Source of the DNA: Anaeramoeba flamelloides
Lineage: Eukaryota; Metamonada; Anaeramoebidae
NCBI GenBank assembly: GCA_027625915.1
Contig: JANTQA010000072.1
Span: 744,001-808,000, forward strand
Reading direction: 5' to 3'
DNA length: 64,000 bases
Made by a program: the position numbers and the translations under genes. The notes beneath the pieces are model-generated. The model was given only the letters and a program-made list of their open reading frames with translations. It was not told the origin of the DNA and did not search any database. Of this stretch, positions 1 to 11,765 are shown in pieces (the stretch's first letter is position 1; each line of letters opens with the position of its first letter).

Positions 1-920
1 AAATATTTTATATTAAACGAAAGTTTCAACTTAAAAGAACTTAATCAATAATAATAATTATAATCAGAATGATTATGGTGATGATAATAAAAATAAACTC
101 CATTTCTTCAAATTGTTGATCACCTGAAATAATAAATAGAAAAAAAAAAATATATTCCTTTGTATTCAAGAACTACTAATAATTAAATCTTATTCGTAAT
201 TCTCTTTTTAAAGTATTATTAACTTATAAAAACTTGATATTTTAAAAAATTAAAAAAAAATAAAACCAAAAACTAAAAAAAAAGTAAGTCAAAATTTTTG
301 AAATGTGCAATTAAGGATTTTTTATTTATGAATTTTCACTGAAAAAAGGTTTGAGGAAGAAGATTTTTTTGCTAATAATTAAATTCATTTGTCAAAGACA
401 TTACATCGTTGAAATTTTTTTAAGGTTTATTGGTATTTTCTAAGATTTTTTTTTTTTTTTAACTTCTTTTTTTTTTTCCACTTCATCTTCTTTCTTTGTG
501 AAAAAAAAAAAGAATGAAAAAGAAAAATTTTTTAAAAAAAAGAAAAAGAAAAAGAAAAACAAAAGAAAAAGAAAAAGAAAAAGAAAAACGAAAGAAATTA
601 GAAAAAATGATTTTGATTTAAAAATCGAAAATTTTTTTTGATAAGAATATGAAATAAAACCACACAAAAAAAACCACTTCCAATATCATTATAAAGTGAA
701 TAAACATTTTTGAAAAATAGTTTATTTATCATTTTTAAAAACTGTTTATTATCTATTTTTAATTTGGTTACTATTTTCTACAATCAAAAATATATAATAA
801 AGAATTCTTCATTTTTTTTATTATTTTTGGATGAGTATTATTCAAACAAAAGATTTATTGAAATTTTATTTTTCATTTTCTTTCCCATTAAACTGTTATT
901 TATTTTCAATTAACTATTAG
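1..920 (+). other. 3' part of a PSMB4 intron carrying a dispersed repeat
   Basis: No coding sequence is visible here. Positions about 113-710 are a copy of the dispersed repeat R (see that entry), including its A/G-rich tract at 500-610. The stretch ends in the acceptor AG at 919-920. Since PSMB4 needs upstream exons, this is inferred to be intron. Confidence 0.6.
113..710 (+). repeat. Dispersed repeat R, copy 1
   Basis: It is alignable by eye to 28808-29495 and, in reverse, to 62340-62835. Shared landmarks in order are a left edge ending in ATCACCTGAAATAATA, a block with AAACTTGATATTTTAAAA, the line TTTCACTGAAAAAAG, an A/G-rich low-complexity tract, and a right edge around CATTATAAAG. No terminal inverted repeat or ORF is obvious, so the class is unknown. 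Confidence 0.75.
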
Positions 921-1215
921 ACATATGGGTACTGTTGATCTGTGGGGTTCCTATTTTGAGGATGATATTATTGCGACTGGCTATGGAACATATTTTGCAT
1001 TACCATTAATGAGAAAAGCATATAAAAAAGATATGGAAAGAGATAAAGCATTGGAGGTCCTTCGTGATTGTTTAACTGTTTTATTTTACAGAGATTGCCG
1101 AACCATCAATCGCTATGTTTTTGCAGAAATAACAAAAGAGGGCGTTAATATAACAGAACCCGTTGAAATTGAAACAAAATGGGAAATTGCTGATTGGCAA
1201 GAAGGAAAACTTTAA
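921..1215 (+). CDS. PSMB4: Proteasome subunit beta type-4 (beta7), last exon only
   Basis: This is the C-terminal ~97 residues of the beta7 subunit of the 20S proteasome core, a non-catalytic ring subunit of the cytosolic and nuclear protease. The recognisable family features are an opening VDL.G block, the ATGYGTYFALPLMR helix start, the YRD motif of VLFYRDCRTINRY, and a late TKEGV followed by a W-E-I-A ending. These match the human PSMB4 C-terminus almost position for position from memory. An AG at 919-920 is the likely splice acceptor; the exon then begins with one base completing a split codon, so the ATG at 925 is internal and not a start. Upstream exons must lie before base 1, because nothing in 1-920 encodes the conserved preceding strand. 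The stop is TAA. Identity is very likely; the exact exon start is likely. Confidence 0.92.
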
Positions 1216-2229
1216 TTCTAAATACATTTTTATCAATTTTGAAAAAAAATGTTATTTGGATTTAATATTCTTTCCCAAACATAATGAATAAGCAAGATAA
1301 AATCTATATATAATAAAGATTTTTAAACTTAAAAAGAAAAAGTTTACTTTTTAACACAAATATTAATAATCGTTTACTAACTCAAAACATTTTATTTTAT
1401 TATTTGATTTTATTTTTTTTATTTAATTTTATTTTCGATTTGATTTGAAGAAATTGGAAATATCATAGATTTTTGAAATATTATTATATTTCTTTTTTTT
1501 TTTTTGTTCGTTTATTTTATTCTTGTTTGTTATATTTCATTAGAAAACAATTCAATATTAAATGAAATAAAACAATTGATCATCTGTTTATTGATTTGGA
1601 ATCACAAATAATAATTTGATTAAAAATAAAAAATTATAAAAGATCTTATCATTTTCCTTCAAAAAAAAATCTTTTTAAAAACTGTCAATAAACTGGTTTT
1701 GTTGTTTTGCTTTGGAAACAACCACCTTGTTTTAATGTTCTGAGTTTCGCCTGGAAGAACGAAAAAAATATTTTTGTTCAAAGTGGCATAAGAGGAAATT
1801 GAGTTGTTACAATAATAATGATGATTGATTTCATCTTTGAAGTTGAACATTACCATCATTTTTATGGTCTAAAAGGATATCCAAAATGGAGAATTATAAT
1901 AAGGGGATTTTTTAACCAAAGAAACAATCTGGGTTGCTATTTTTTTTTTGGAATCTCAGGATCTAACTCAATAGAACAAAGATAAACTAGCAAACAAAAA
2001 AAAAAAAACTTATTTGTAATTTTTTAACCATACTTCGAAGAAGAAGTTTTTCTGAGGAGTTTTTTATTCCCAATTAAATTATTGAAAATATTGAAATTGA
2101 ATGTTAACTAGGTTACATGGAAGACAAAACTTGGTTTATTCTTCCCCGAGAACTTAAAGGTTGTTTCTGTTAAATGTGGAGATAAAAAATATAACTAACC
2201 AATTATTTTTTTTATAATTAAATTTTAAA

Positions 2230-2461
2230 CACTTGTATCAGTATAAAAGCAAAAAATGGAATTTTTTTTTGTCATTTTTTTCAAATTAACTTTTTTGGAA
2301 TGTTATCAAGTTATATTTTTGAACCAAGTATTTGGCTAGGTTTGAATATAATCCTTTTTACATTTCAGACAACCTTTTATTCATGGAGTATTTGAAATAG
2401 GAGATTGAAAAAAAATGACAATAAAAAAATTCAATTTTTTGCTTTTATACTGGTACTAGTG
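2230..2461. mobile_element. Small inverted-repeat element (MITE-like), 232 bp
   Basis: The left end begins CACTTGTATCAGTATAAAAG and the right end reads as the reverse complement, closing in ATACTGGTACTAGTG. The arms are about 50 bp and there is no ORF. It sits in the inserted middle of the duplicated segment. Confidence 0.7.
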
Positions 2462-3117
2462 CTTGATAAAGAAAAAAAAAGAGAGAACAACATAAACAAG
2501 ATAATAAATAATAGAACTCTGAATTAAATCTATCCAATCTATATATTATCTTTTTTTTTTTTTAGGTAAAAAACATAAATTCTTAAGCCCATTGAAAAAA
2601 AATTAAAATCTTCTTTTTGATCTTGAAGTGAAGATTAAAGAAAATTTGAATAGAAATGATATGAAATCTTGATAATAATTTTCACTTTTTCAATAACATT
2701 AGAATAACTCTTTTTATTTTAATGACTATAGATATAAAAATAATAAAAAAATTTATAAAACAATTACATTTCTTAAAAAAATAGAAAAAAGTAAAGAATT
2801 AAAAAATGTGAAAAGATTCTTTCAATTTTGAAATTTTCAAAATATATTTTTTTATTTGTTCTGATAGGGATCGTGAACCCTTAAAACAAATGTAATACAT
2901 ACATTACAACATGACCACTTTTACTAGATAGAAGTTTTAATGATTTACTTTTTCGGTAGTCTCTATTTCCTCTGTTATTTTCGGTTTTATAAGAATTCAA
3001 TCAACAGAAACTTCTTAATATGAAGATTGTTATTGACAGAGACTGATTTTATAACTTCTTCTATAATTTCCTTAACTTAATTTTATTTATGTACTATTGA
3101 AGCCAGAAAATTACTTT

Positions 3118-3790
3118 TCTAAGTGTACTGTGGCTTTTCCAGAATTTAAATGAATAGTGAAAAATCAAATATTTTACTCAATCCTTTTGAAATCTGGAAA
3201 ATTACAGTTAAATTTTCTTGCGTTTATCGTTTATTTTGAAAATCAAAAGATTTTTCAGATAAACAATAAAACCTCAAGAAAAATGTCATTAGGTTTTTTT
3301 TATTTCTTAAAGAAATAAAAATAAAATCTAAAAAATTTAATTTTGAGTTCTTATATTAAAAAACCCCAAGGCTATCTACAACACTCACCTTATTTGTAAA
3401 CTTTTTTTTTTTTTTTTTTTTTTTTGATATTTTGTCTAGAATCACAAATTTTATTATGACTTACAAACCATAATATAAATGATGGATTGTTTTTATAGTA
3501 ATATCAGAGAGATTTTTAATTTTTTTATTATTTTTTTAAAATTCAGATTTCCATATTTTTCAATTCTTTTTATTAGCAATAAGTTACTAGATTATCCAGA
3601 ATTCTCAAGGACGAACTAAAATCCATGATTTTATTATATTTGTTTGAATTCTGGAAAACTGCCATAATCATTACCAGAATTTAAAAAAATTGAGTAAAAT
3701 CTTGGATTTTTTTCCATTCTTTAAGAATTCTGGAAAAGATAGGCACTCTACGACACTCTATGGCACTTGAGGATATTCTCCTGTACTTGA
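3118..3790. repeat. Repeat S, foldback-like pair
   Basis: A block around TTTTCCAGAATTTAAA followed by ATATTTTACTCAAT occurs forward at about 3118-3210 and reversed at 3655-3745. Related forward blocks lie at 18788-18870 and 18945-19025, and looser ones near 31830-31920 and 62110-62190. The class is unknown and no ORF was found. Confidence 0.5.
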
Positions 3791-4512
3791 CATCACGTCA
3801 CGACATGAACCCACAAACTATGATCAAACTCTTACATAATTTCTTTAACTGACAATATTTAAAAAAAAAAAGTTTTTTTTTTTCTTTTTTTCCTCTTTAT
3901 TTGTAATTTTAAATTTTTAACTGTATGAAACTCCTTTAAAGTTTTTTTTTTTTTTTTGGAAAATGGCTTTGATCTTTTTTCGAAATGAAAAAAACAAAAA
4001 CAATGATTGGATTTAAAACATTGTTTTCCAAACCAAGAAATGGAATTTACTCCTTTTCCATATGTTACAAAAAATGAATTACTTTTTATTTGACTTTTAT
4101 TGAGCTAATATTCTATTTACCTCAACCAAAATATCTGTTCAAAATCTTAGAAATAACAGCATGAGCTTGATTTCTCAATTGCAAAAACCGTCACAAAAAT
4201 TAGTCATAGTCTTCTAAAATAACTTTAAATATCATATTTTAAAAGTTAACTTTTCTTTTTAAAATTCTTCTTATTTTGCTTAAATAGGGCTGAAAATACG
4301 AATATCTTAAAATTTATCAAACTTTGCCTGATAACTCAGTTATCTCTCAAAATATTTTCACAGCAAATCCAGTCCTATCCTGAACTTTTTAGAGATCTAA
4401 CCTCTAACCTCTTTCTTATCTGATGTTATCTAAAATTATTTACTTAAAAATTTCACAAATAAAAGGTTTTGGTTTTTAAAAAAATAAAGAGCTTAAAGAT
4501 TAAACCCAATCG

Positions 4513-6675
4513 TTAATTATTGGAAACAAATTCAACTGAATTTGCGATTATAGCCGCGCCGTCTGTATTACTTAACCATAGTTTTGTTGGATAAATATTG
4601 TCAGAGACTGGATATAAATTTAAAACTACAACTGTACCAGAATTTTTTTTTTTTTTTTTTTCTGCGATAAAAATCATTCCATCTGACCACTTTGCGATTA
4701 TTTTGGAATCTGAATTTCTTTCTCTTAAGCATGCCCGATAAGAATATTCGCCCCCGTGGAATGATTGAACATTCCGCATTATTGGATGATTTGGATTAAA
4801 CACTTCCCCCATGTGAAGTCCTTGATCTTCATCATCGCCAATTAATAAATGTGATTTTGTGATTGGGAAAAAATCATTTTCACATATCCTTCCTTTTAAT
4901 TCAGCTTTTGAATTTTTAATTAAGGCAGATCCACAGCAAATAACTAGTCCCCCACCATCATCTACATAATCTGCTAAAAGATCCCCTATCCCTACGGGAT
5001 CTTCAAATTTATCGTTTGTATAAAAAAAGATTGAATCGTATTTTTGAATTTCTTCAATCGAAGGGATGTTTTCTTTTCTTCGGAGATCAATAAAATCAAC
5101 TTTTTGAATGCCTGTCGACTTTATTGAATTAATTACATCAGAAATTTCTCTTTCATCAAGCCTTGGAAATCCCATAGTGCCTGTAGATTCCGTTGTTATT
5201 GTATTTGTAAGAGTAGTATTTCTTTCTTGATTGTCATTATTATTCTCTTGATCCAGAATATTTTCTTCTTCGTTGCCATCAGTATTATTATTTTCATCTT
5301 CATTATTATTATTGTTGTTGTTGTTGTTGTTGTTGTTGTTATTATTATTATTATTATTTGTAGTATTATTTGAATTTTCGTTGGTAATTAGTAAATTTTC
5401 TGGTAATAATTGTTGTTGTGGTTGGTTTGTTTGTTGAACAAATTGTTGATTATTGGTATTATTATCTGAATTATTTAATAAATTTTGAACAATCTCATGA
5501 ATAAATTGTTGTCCATTTTGTTCCTGCATTTGTTGTAAATTAAAATTCTGTGGATTCACTCTTTGTTCTCCAGTAACATCAGTTAATGTGGGAACATGGT
5601 CTCTTTCCCGTGAATCTTGTTGTTGTAGTTGTAGTTGTTGTTCATTTCTTTGAAGAAGACTTCCTTCATCCAAAAGATCAACAATTTGTTGTTGTTGTTG
5701 TTGTTGTTGCTGCTGCTGTTGTTGTAACTGTTGAGGGAAATTTACATTATTGTTTTGGTTTGTTTCTTGATCTTCATCAGAATCATAAATTTCTTTAAAG
5801 ACTTCACAAGCTAATAATAAAACATTTAAATCCGATAAAGACTTTTTTTGGCGTTTTCTTGAACGCTTCACGACATTGTCTAATTCCTTTCTGCTTGAAA
5901 GAACATAGAACAAATCCCTCAACGGAAAGAGACCAGAGTCACTTACTTCTTGTAACTCTTCACCGTTCATCAAGTCCAATTTAATAAATTTTAATAAGTC
6001 TTGGATCTTTAATTTTAAGGATTGCGTAGTAACTTCAAGCTTGTCTTTTTCACACAAATATTCCCCCCTTTCAATAATCCTTCGGAAAACTTCAATTTCA
6101 GGCACATCCAATTTTTGGTGCGAAAGCAATATGATTAAATATTTGTGCTTAATTTCATTGAGGCAGTCCTTCCTCAGAAAGATTTCCTTTGCTCTCCTTT
6201 TTATAAAGTTCAAAGTCCGATCAATTAAACCAGTTAAATTCATACGATCGGCTTGCTTTAAGACTTCAAAACAATCCAAGGGACTTAATGATTCATTAAC
6301 GTATTGCATACAGAGCTCTTTCAGTGAAGACATTTGGAATTTGTCTGCAGCCTCAAGCACATTCCAAACCAGCGAGGACGTTAAAGTAATTTGGCGCACA
6401 TATGAAAAGTTTAGCACAGCTAAAAAGGTTTGAGGATCTAAATCAGGGATATTGATCTTTGCGACAGCACCATTAGAAACCTCTTTCCATCCTTCAGAAT
6501 AAAACATTTCCTTCCACATCGAGGATGCCAAAGATAAGATTAATTTATGCCCATAAATTGGTCTTTTGTTCGTGCCAACTATGAATTCAACATCGCTCAT
6601 TGATTTTGAATTCACCAAACTCCTTAAGTAAGGCAAGGGACTTTCAGAAAAAACGAGTTTTGGATAAGCGTTCAT
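4513..6675 (-). CDS. BTB-BACK protein with Gln/Asn-rich linker and C-terminal amidotransferase-like domain
   Basis: Intronless, 720 residues, starting at the ATG at 6675. Residues ~27-125 are a BTB/POZ domain (SDVEFIVG at the start, then GHKLIL and a late AADKFQM), a dimerisation fold that often recruits Cullin-3. A helical BACK-like region follows (~130-230), then a basic KRSRKRQKK patch. Residues ~313-330 are a Gln run and ~437-460 an Asn run inside a disordered linker. Residues ~510-718 form a compact domain with YDSIFFYTN, LADYVDDGGGLVICCG, HPIM, W-S-D-G and a TDGAA..AN tail. This resembles the class I glutamine-amidotransferase-like or flavodoxin-like domain of many bacterial secreted proteins. 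No clear catalytic triad is visible, so a binding role is as likely as catalysis. The BTB call is firm; the C-terminal fold is from memory and less sure. Confidence 0.9.
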   Translation of the reverse strand: MNAYPKLVFSESPLPYLRSLVNSKSMSDVEFIVGTNKRPIYGHKLILSLASSMWKEMFYSEGWKEVSNGAVAKINIPDLDPQTFLAVLNFSYVRQITLTSSLVWNVLEAADKFQMSSLKELCMQYVNESLSPLDCFEVLKQADRMNLTGLIDRTLNFIKRRAKEIFLRKDCLNEIKHKYLIILLSHQKLDVPEIEVFRRIIERGEYLCEKDKLEVTTQSLKLKIQDLLKFIKLDLMNGEELQEVSDSGLFPLRDLFYVLSSRKELDNVVKRSRKRQKKSLSDLNVLLLACEVFKEIYDSDEDQETNQNNNVNFPQQLQQQQQQQQQQQQQIVDLLDEGSLLQRNEQQLQLQQQDSRERDHVPTLTDVTGEQRVNPQNFNLQQMQEQNGQQFIHEIVQNLLNNSDNNTNNQQFVQQTNQPQQQLLPENLLITNENSNNTTNNNNNNNNNNNNNNNNNNNEDENNNTDGNEEENILDQENNNDNQERNTTLTNTITTESTGTMGFPRLDEREISDVINSIKSTGIQKVDFIDLRRKENIPSIEEIQKYDSIFFYTNDKFEDPVGIGDLLADYVDDGGGLVICCGSALIKNSKAELKGRICENDFFPITKSHLLIGDDEDQGLHMGEVFNPNHPIMRNVQSFHGGEYSYRACLRERNSDSKIIAKWSDGMIFIAEKKKKKNSGTVVVLNLYPVSDNIYPTKLWLSNTDGAAIIANSVEFVSNN

Positions 6676-6991
6676 ACTTTGGTTTTTATTTATTCACCCT
6701 TTTTCAAGTTGCTTTGTTTTTTTTTGTTGGTGGTTTGTAAAAAATTTTGAAGCAAGATCAAAAAAAAATGGAAAATTGGACTTGGAAGGTTTTGAAAATA
6801 ATGATTTTTATTAAAAGTTTAAACTTCCAGGAATAGAACAACATGATGGTGGTATTCCATAATCTGTTTCTCTACAAAACAGTCTCAATTTTAGGTGTTT
6901 TTACAATTATCTTGGAATATATCAGTTGTATGGTTAAAATTTATTGAATTTATGAGATCTTATTAATCTCTTTTTTTTTCGAAATTCTGGT

Positions 6992-7453
6992 CACTGTTGA
7001 GAGAAAAATGTTGGACAGAGAAAAATGGTTGGACAGCATTTTTAATTGGGAACATTACTGAAATTGAAAATCAAATCCTATTGATAACTAGGTGACTTTT
7101 ATATAAATCCAGGTTTAAAGGTGTTACAAGTTCATTAATCTGTGGTTTGTGTAGAATACTCATTTGAATGGTTGATAACCAAAGTAGATCATTCTATTTT
7201 AACAAAAATCCAAGTTCTAGTAAAGTTTACTATTAATTCTGAAATTGGTAATTTTTAAACTTGATTTAGATTATAAGAGATAAGGTTTTGAAAAAGTAGA
7301 ATTACATTAATCGTTATTCTAATAAGTAAATTATTGTTATTTTCTTTAGTTATTTCACAAACGATTGAAATTAAAAATCATTTTTCAGTAATGTTCCCAA
7401 TTAAAAATGCTGTCCAACTATTTTTCTGTGTCCAACATTTTTCTCTCAACAGT
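6992..7453. mobile_element. Foldback element with ~85 bp terminal inverted repeats
   Basis: The left arm opens CACTGTTGAGAGAAAAATG and continues through GTTGGACAGC and AATTGGGAACATTACTGAAA. The right arm carries the same blocks in reverse, ending CTCTCAACAGT. About 290 bp of non-coding sequence lies between the arms. The ends resemble Tc1-like termini, but there is no transposase. Confidence 0.8.
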
Positions 7454-7868
7454 CAGTTCTTTTCTTGAAATTTGTTTAAAAGTTTTTCCATATTCCTTTT
7501 GAGTTCCTAAATGAAGTATGTTGTTTTTAGTTATTGCTATTAATGTGCTGGATTTTCTTTCGAATTTGTAATAAGTTGAAATGATTGGATCAAAAACTTT
7601 AATTTTGAATTATTTGTATTCTTGTTTACTGACAAGGGATAATTTAGATTATTCTTGAAAAGAGAAATGCTAATGTCAAAAGAGAAATTGGGTCTATGAT
7701 ATTTTTTGGTTGTTAATATCGAAGCTGTTCACATAAAATTTCCATACCAAGAAATAATCCTATGTGATAAGATAAAAACACGAACATTTGTTCAAGATTC
7801 ATCTTAATTTTTTCAAATTAAAATAATAATTTCAGATAATGTTCAATTTGAATTTGTTCGTTATTTGT

Positions 7869-8272
7869 TACAGCTGTTCCAAGGCTACCTTGAAATTTTA
7901 TCAATATCAAAATTTTGATGTTGATATAGATTTTTAAATCTAAGAATAAAAGATAAAGAAAGTTCATATTGAAAATATTTTTTCTTAAATGAGTTCATAT
8001 GCAAAATATTTTTCTAATGTGATGTAAAATGTAAATTCATTTTTTAGAGTGATTTTATGTAGTTTCTTAATGAATTTTTAATGTTTAGAGTCACTTTGGG
8101 ATCTGAAAATTTATTTTTTGAAAATCAGAAAAAATTCTTGAATATTGACTCATTTAGGAATTTTTTTTTCCAATATGAGCTTTATTATTCTCATATTGAA
8201 CTTTTTAAAAATTTATATCAACATCAAAATCTGATATTGATAAAATTTCACCGTAGCTTTGGATTGACTGTA
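7869..8272. mobile_element. Family-4 TA-flanked MITE, short copy
   Basis: A 400 bp body lies between TA at 7869-7870 and TA at 8271-8272. The left end is CAGCTGTTCCAAGGCTACC, then ATCAATATCAAAATTTTGAT; the right end is its reverse complement with a few changes. The terminal repeats are about 65 bp. The right half matches 43260-43559. The short ORF inside is not a recognisable protein. Confidence 0.78.
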
Positions 8273-10774
8273 TGTTTTGTCTTCACCAAATTCAAAATAA
8301 ACTAAGAGTTTTTTTTGATTTATAACAAGTATCTATTTTACTATTTTAATATGGATGGTATTAACATCTACCCAAAAGAAGTATAAAATTAAAGTATGTT
8401 GCTATTGAATTTAGATCATATTAGTTCACCATGGCCAAAATGTTTCAAAAAATTCAATTTATCGAAAAGTTCCACAAGTTAACTTATCAATTTAAAAAGA
8501 TATTTGTATTCTTAACAAATCCTACACAGTAGGAAAAAAAACCATTATTTGAAGATAAATTTAGCAGATTATAACATCAAATGATAGACTTCAAAGTTGA
8601 AAAATATTTTACTTAAATTTGTAACAAAATGTTGAAAAATACCTAAAAATTAATTTATTTTAAAAAAATAATTAATTAACCTATGAAATTATAGGTAAAT
8701 TTATTTTCAAAAAATAGGAAATATATTGAAATACAACCTTTTTAGTCATAAGTAAAAATAACCAAAGATTGGGTTTTATTTTAATGATTATTTTATTGTC
8801 CTTTGAAATTAAAAAAATCAAAAAATAGATACTTTTGGAAGATCTAAATGTAGATTTTTAAATATTGTGATATTATTTGTAATTAATAAAATAATTTATT
8901 TTTTAATAATATTTAAAATAGATTTTAGAACCATTTGAGCCAGAATATATTTATATTATTCACTTTAAAGTTGATTATATTTTAATAATAACCATTTTAC
9001 CATGACCTTACCCCTTAAAATAATTTTTTTTTTTTTTAAACTTTTACTAAATAAACAATTCCTTATTTCAAGATTGATAAAATTATTTACTTGAAGATAA
9101 TTTCAAAAAACTTCCGACCTTTACTGTTAATAGAGATTTTAATCGAAACCTAAATTATGATTTTTTAATTTGAGTATTTTCAAAAGATAATTTATATTAG
9201 AAACTTAAGAATTCCAATTTGTTCTTAAATACTAAAATATTAAAAGTATCAATAGCTTTTAAAATTATTTCAAATTTTCTTAAATGTTTAAAAACATATT
9301 ATTCTAATTCTACTCAACGGTTTATATAACAATTTTTATAAATATTATTAAATTATTCATTTCAGAAATAAGATACTATATTTCAAAAATTGTTACTCCT
9401 CTGAAATAATAAATTGATATATAAAAATTATATCTATATATTTTTAAATTCTTTACTTTTCAATAACAACCAATGGTTAGTATAGTTAATTATTTACTTT
9501 TTAATTCTTAAGAATAGTTAATGACCATGATATTATAAAATTTTTAAAAGAGAAAATTAAACCTTCAAAAAAGATAATCACAATTTGTCAAATTAGATTT
9601 CTATTTTTTTTATATTATTGGACTTTGAAGGAAAAAATATTAAGGGATTCCCAACCCTTTGATAATCTGCCAAAATTTTAAAGAATGTTTAAGGTTAGAT
9701 TCTCTTCATACAACTTTTATAGATGACAATTGTCAAAAAAATTGAATCAACTAAGAAAGCTAAAAAATACAATTTTTTACATCTTCATTTTGTTTTTCCA
9801 TTTTTTATGAAAAAGAAAGAGTAAATTGATTATATTTTTACATCACAAAAGGTTTTTACCTCTTTTATTCATGTTCCCGTAATTATTACACAATAAATAG
9901 TCTTTATTATCAGAAATATTAAAAAAAAAGATTTCTTTTCTTTTTTGAGATAATTCTTTTGGTTTATCTTAAAATAGAGTTGTTCTGTATATTGAAAAAT
10001 ATTTCTATTTTTTATGAAGAAAGTTATAATTATTAAACTTTTAATCAATTTAGAAATATTACTTTGAAATTTTTTTCTTTCTGTTTTCAGATGAAATTTG
10101 ACCTTTGTAAAAAAAAAATTCTTGAATATATTTGAAAATTTTCTATTAATTTTTTCTCTAAAATCAAAATTAATTTTTTTTATTTAAAAATATGATTAAA
10201 ATTGTTATAATGATTATTCTGAATAAGGCTAAATAATTTGTTGGTAAAAATTTTTCAAAATTAAAATTTTTTTTTCGTGTTTTGAAAAAAGTAGATTTTT
10301 TCAAAAGTTTAATATAATAAAATTGTTTTTACTTATTCAAATCTAAATTTTATTGATAAAATTTCATAAATTTTAATATAATTTTCATTTATTTAATCAC
10401 CTATATCTCAATTAGTTTTATTATCTGGGATTTAAATTGAAATAGTAATAAAAAAAAATAAAAAAACACTATTTTTTTTTAATTAATACGTTCCAACATA
10501 AAAAGTAAAAATATGTTTACACTATTTCGAGGTATTAACCTAATTGTTAAGAAAATTATTATTTCTTTTTTTTTTTTTAATTTATTGTTAATTCAATATA
10601 TATTTCTTTAATATATATTTGGGTTTAAATAATAATATATCATAATCTATCAAGAAGTTTATTTAAAATGACTTCGTTACAAAGTTGGTTTTATAAAGTT
10701 ATTTTTAGGGGTTTTTTTATGTTGAATTCTGAATTTAATAAATTAATAAGGTAATCCTTTTTTTCTATAACGAA

Positions 10775-11306
10775 ATCCCCAATATCAACAATTCCCGATT
10801 TTAAAAACGATTAATATATTTAAAAGAATCACAATAATACAATTTCATTCAAATTGTATATAAATTTTGATTTTTTGTAAAATATGAAAATCATTTTTTC
10901 ATCTTTTAGTTCTTGATTTTTATTTCATTAATTCTATTACGTAATCTTTTTTTGTTTTATCAAACGGTTTTTTATAATGATTAATATTAACTCAATGTTT
11001 ACTTGTTTAAAATAGAAGAAATAAAATAAAATTAGTTAGAGGTATACAACCATTTGATCGATCAAAATTCTTAATAGAATTTTCAACAAATTTATCTCTT
11101 TATATATATTAGGTTCACTCCAAAATTTTAGCACCTACAATTATTTTTTTTTTTTGTTGTGTAGGTATTGTAATTTATAAACAATTCATAACATTTCAAT
11201 TAGTTATTGGATTTAATTTGGTATATCGAATAGAATTTATTAAATAAAATTTTTCTTTTCAAAAATTGAATTTTGGTTTGTTAAGAATTTTTAATTGGTG
11301 TTATAT
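10775..11306 (-). mobile_element. Family-3 MITE, reversed and diverged
   Basis: Reading in reverse, it matches 25490-26027 block by block: ATTGAATTTTGGT, AACATTTCAATTAG, GGTATTGTAATTTATAAA and CACAATAATACAATTTCATT. It ends on the right with AATTGGTGTTATAT. The left edge is approximate. Confidence 0.65.
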
Positions 11307-11563
11307 TTTAAAATACAAATAAATTTTAAAAGTTTATCAATATTAAAGACTCAGAATGAATGAAATTTCTTCATCAAAAATTATTTTTGAAAAAAAAAAG
11401 AAAAAATTATTGAAATAAAAAAAAAACTAAAATGAAATAAAAATATTTTTGTTTTCTAATATTTACAAACCAGATCAATTTTCAGAATCTTTTTTAATAA
11501 TGAGAGATATATTCCGAGTCATTAAGAAAAAAAAAATTGTTAGTAATTGTTGTTTTTGATATT

Positions 11564-11567
<4 letters not shown>

Positions 11568-11604
<37 letters not shown>
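11568..11604. repeat. Homopolymer T run, ~37 bp
   Basis: An uninterrupted T tract lies about 160 bp beyond the bZIP stop codon. It is one of many such tracts and its length may be unreliable in the assembly. Confidence 0.9.
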
Positions 11605-11605
<1 letters not shown>

Positions 11606-11765
11606 AAGGTTATTCACAACTATTAAAAGAATAAATCATAAAATCATAATCTATTTAAAAAAAAACAATAACAAATATATATATTTATATATAGATATAA
11701 TAAAGCAAAATAGAAAGAGGAGAAAAATAAAATTTAAGATGAAAATTTGTATTAATTTTTTAAAA

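Larger units (their letters stand above)
1680..4497. repeat. Segment duplicated at 40410-41684, here interrupted by about 1.7 kb
   Basis: Two blocks, about 1680-2165 and 3850-4497, match the two halves of 40410-41684 in the same order and orientation. Landmarks are GCCTGGAAGAACGAAAAAAA, the block around GATCTAACTC, GACAAAACTTGGTTTA, and at the right end TTATCTAAAATTATTTACTT. The middle of this copy (2165-3850) has no counterpart in the other and holds a small inverted-repeat element and repeat S. Similarity runs to within about 15 bp of the BTB gene stop codon. Confidence 0.7.
6676..11765. other. Intergenic region, mostly repeat remains
   Basis: It holds the foldback 6992-7453, the family-4 element 7869-8272, a reversed family-3 element 10775-11306 and a long T run at 11568-11604. 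Between about 8300 and 10770 I see only AT-rich sequence with no gene, apart from a fragment near 9395-9420 resembling the left edge of repeat R. Confidence 0.6.

Noticed and set aside
2861-2936. tRNA-like fold on the minus strand, with GGGTTCACGATCCC resembling a T-arm and a TGTAAT/ATTACA stem
   Set aside because: The T-loop lacks the usual A after TTCR, the anticodon loop is not seven bases and the acceptor stem pairs poorly. At best a worn tRNA-like remnant.
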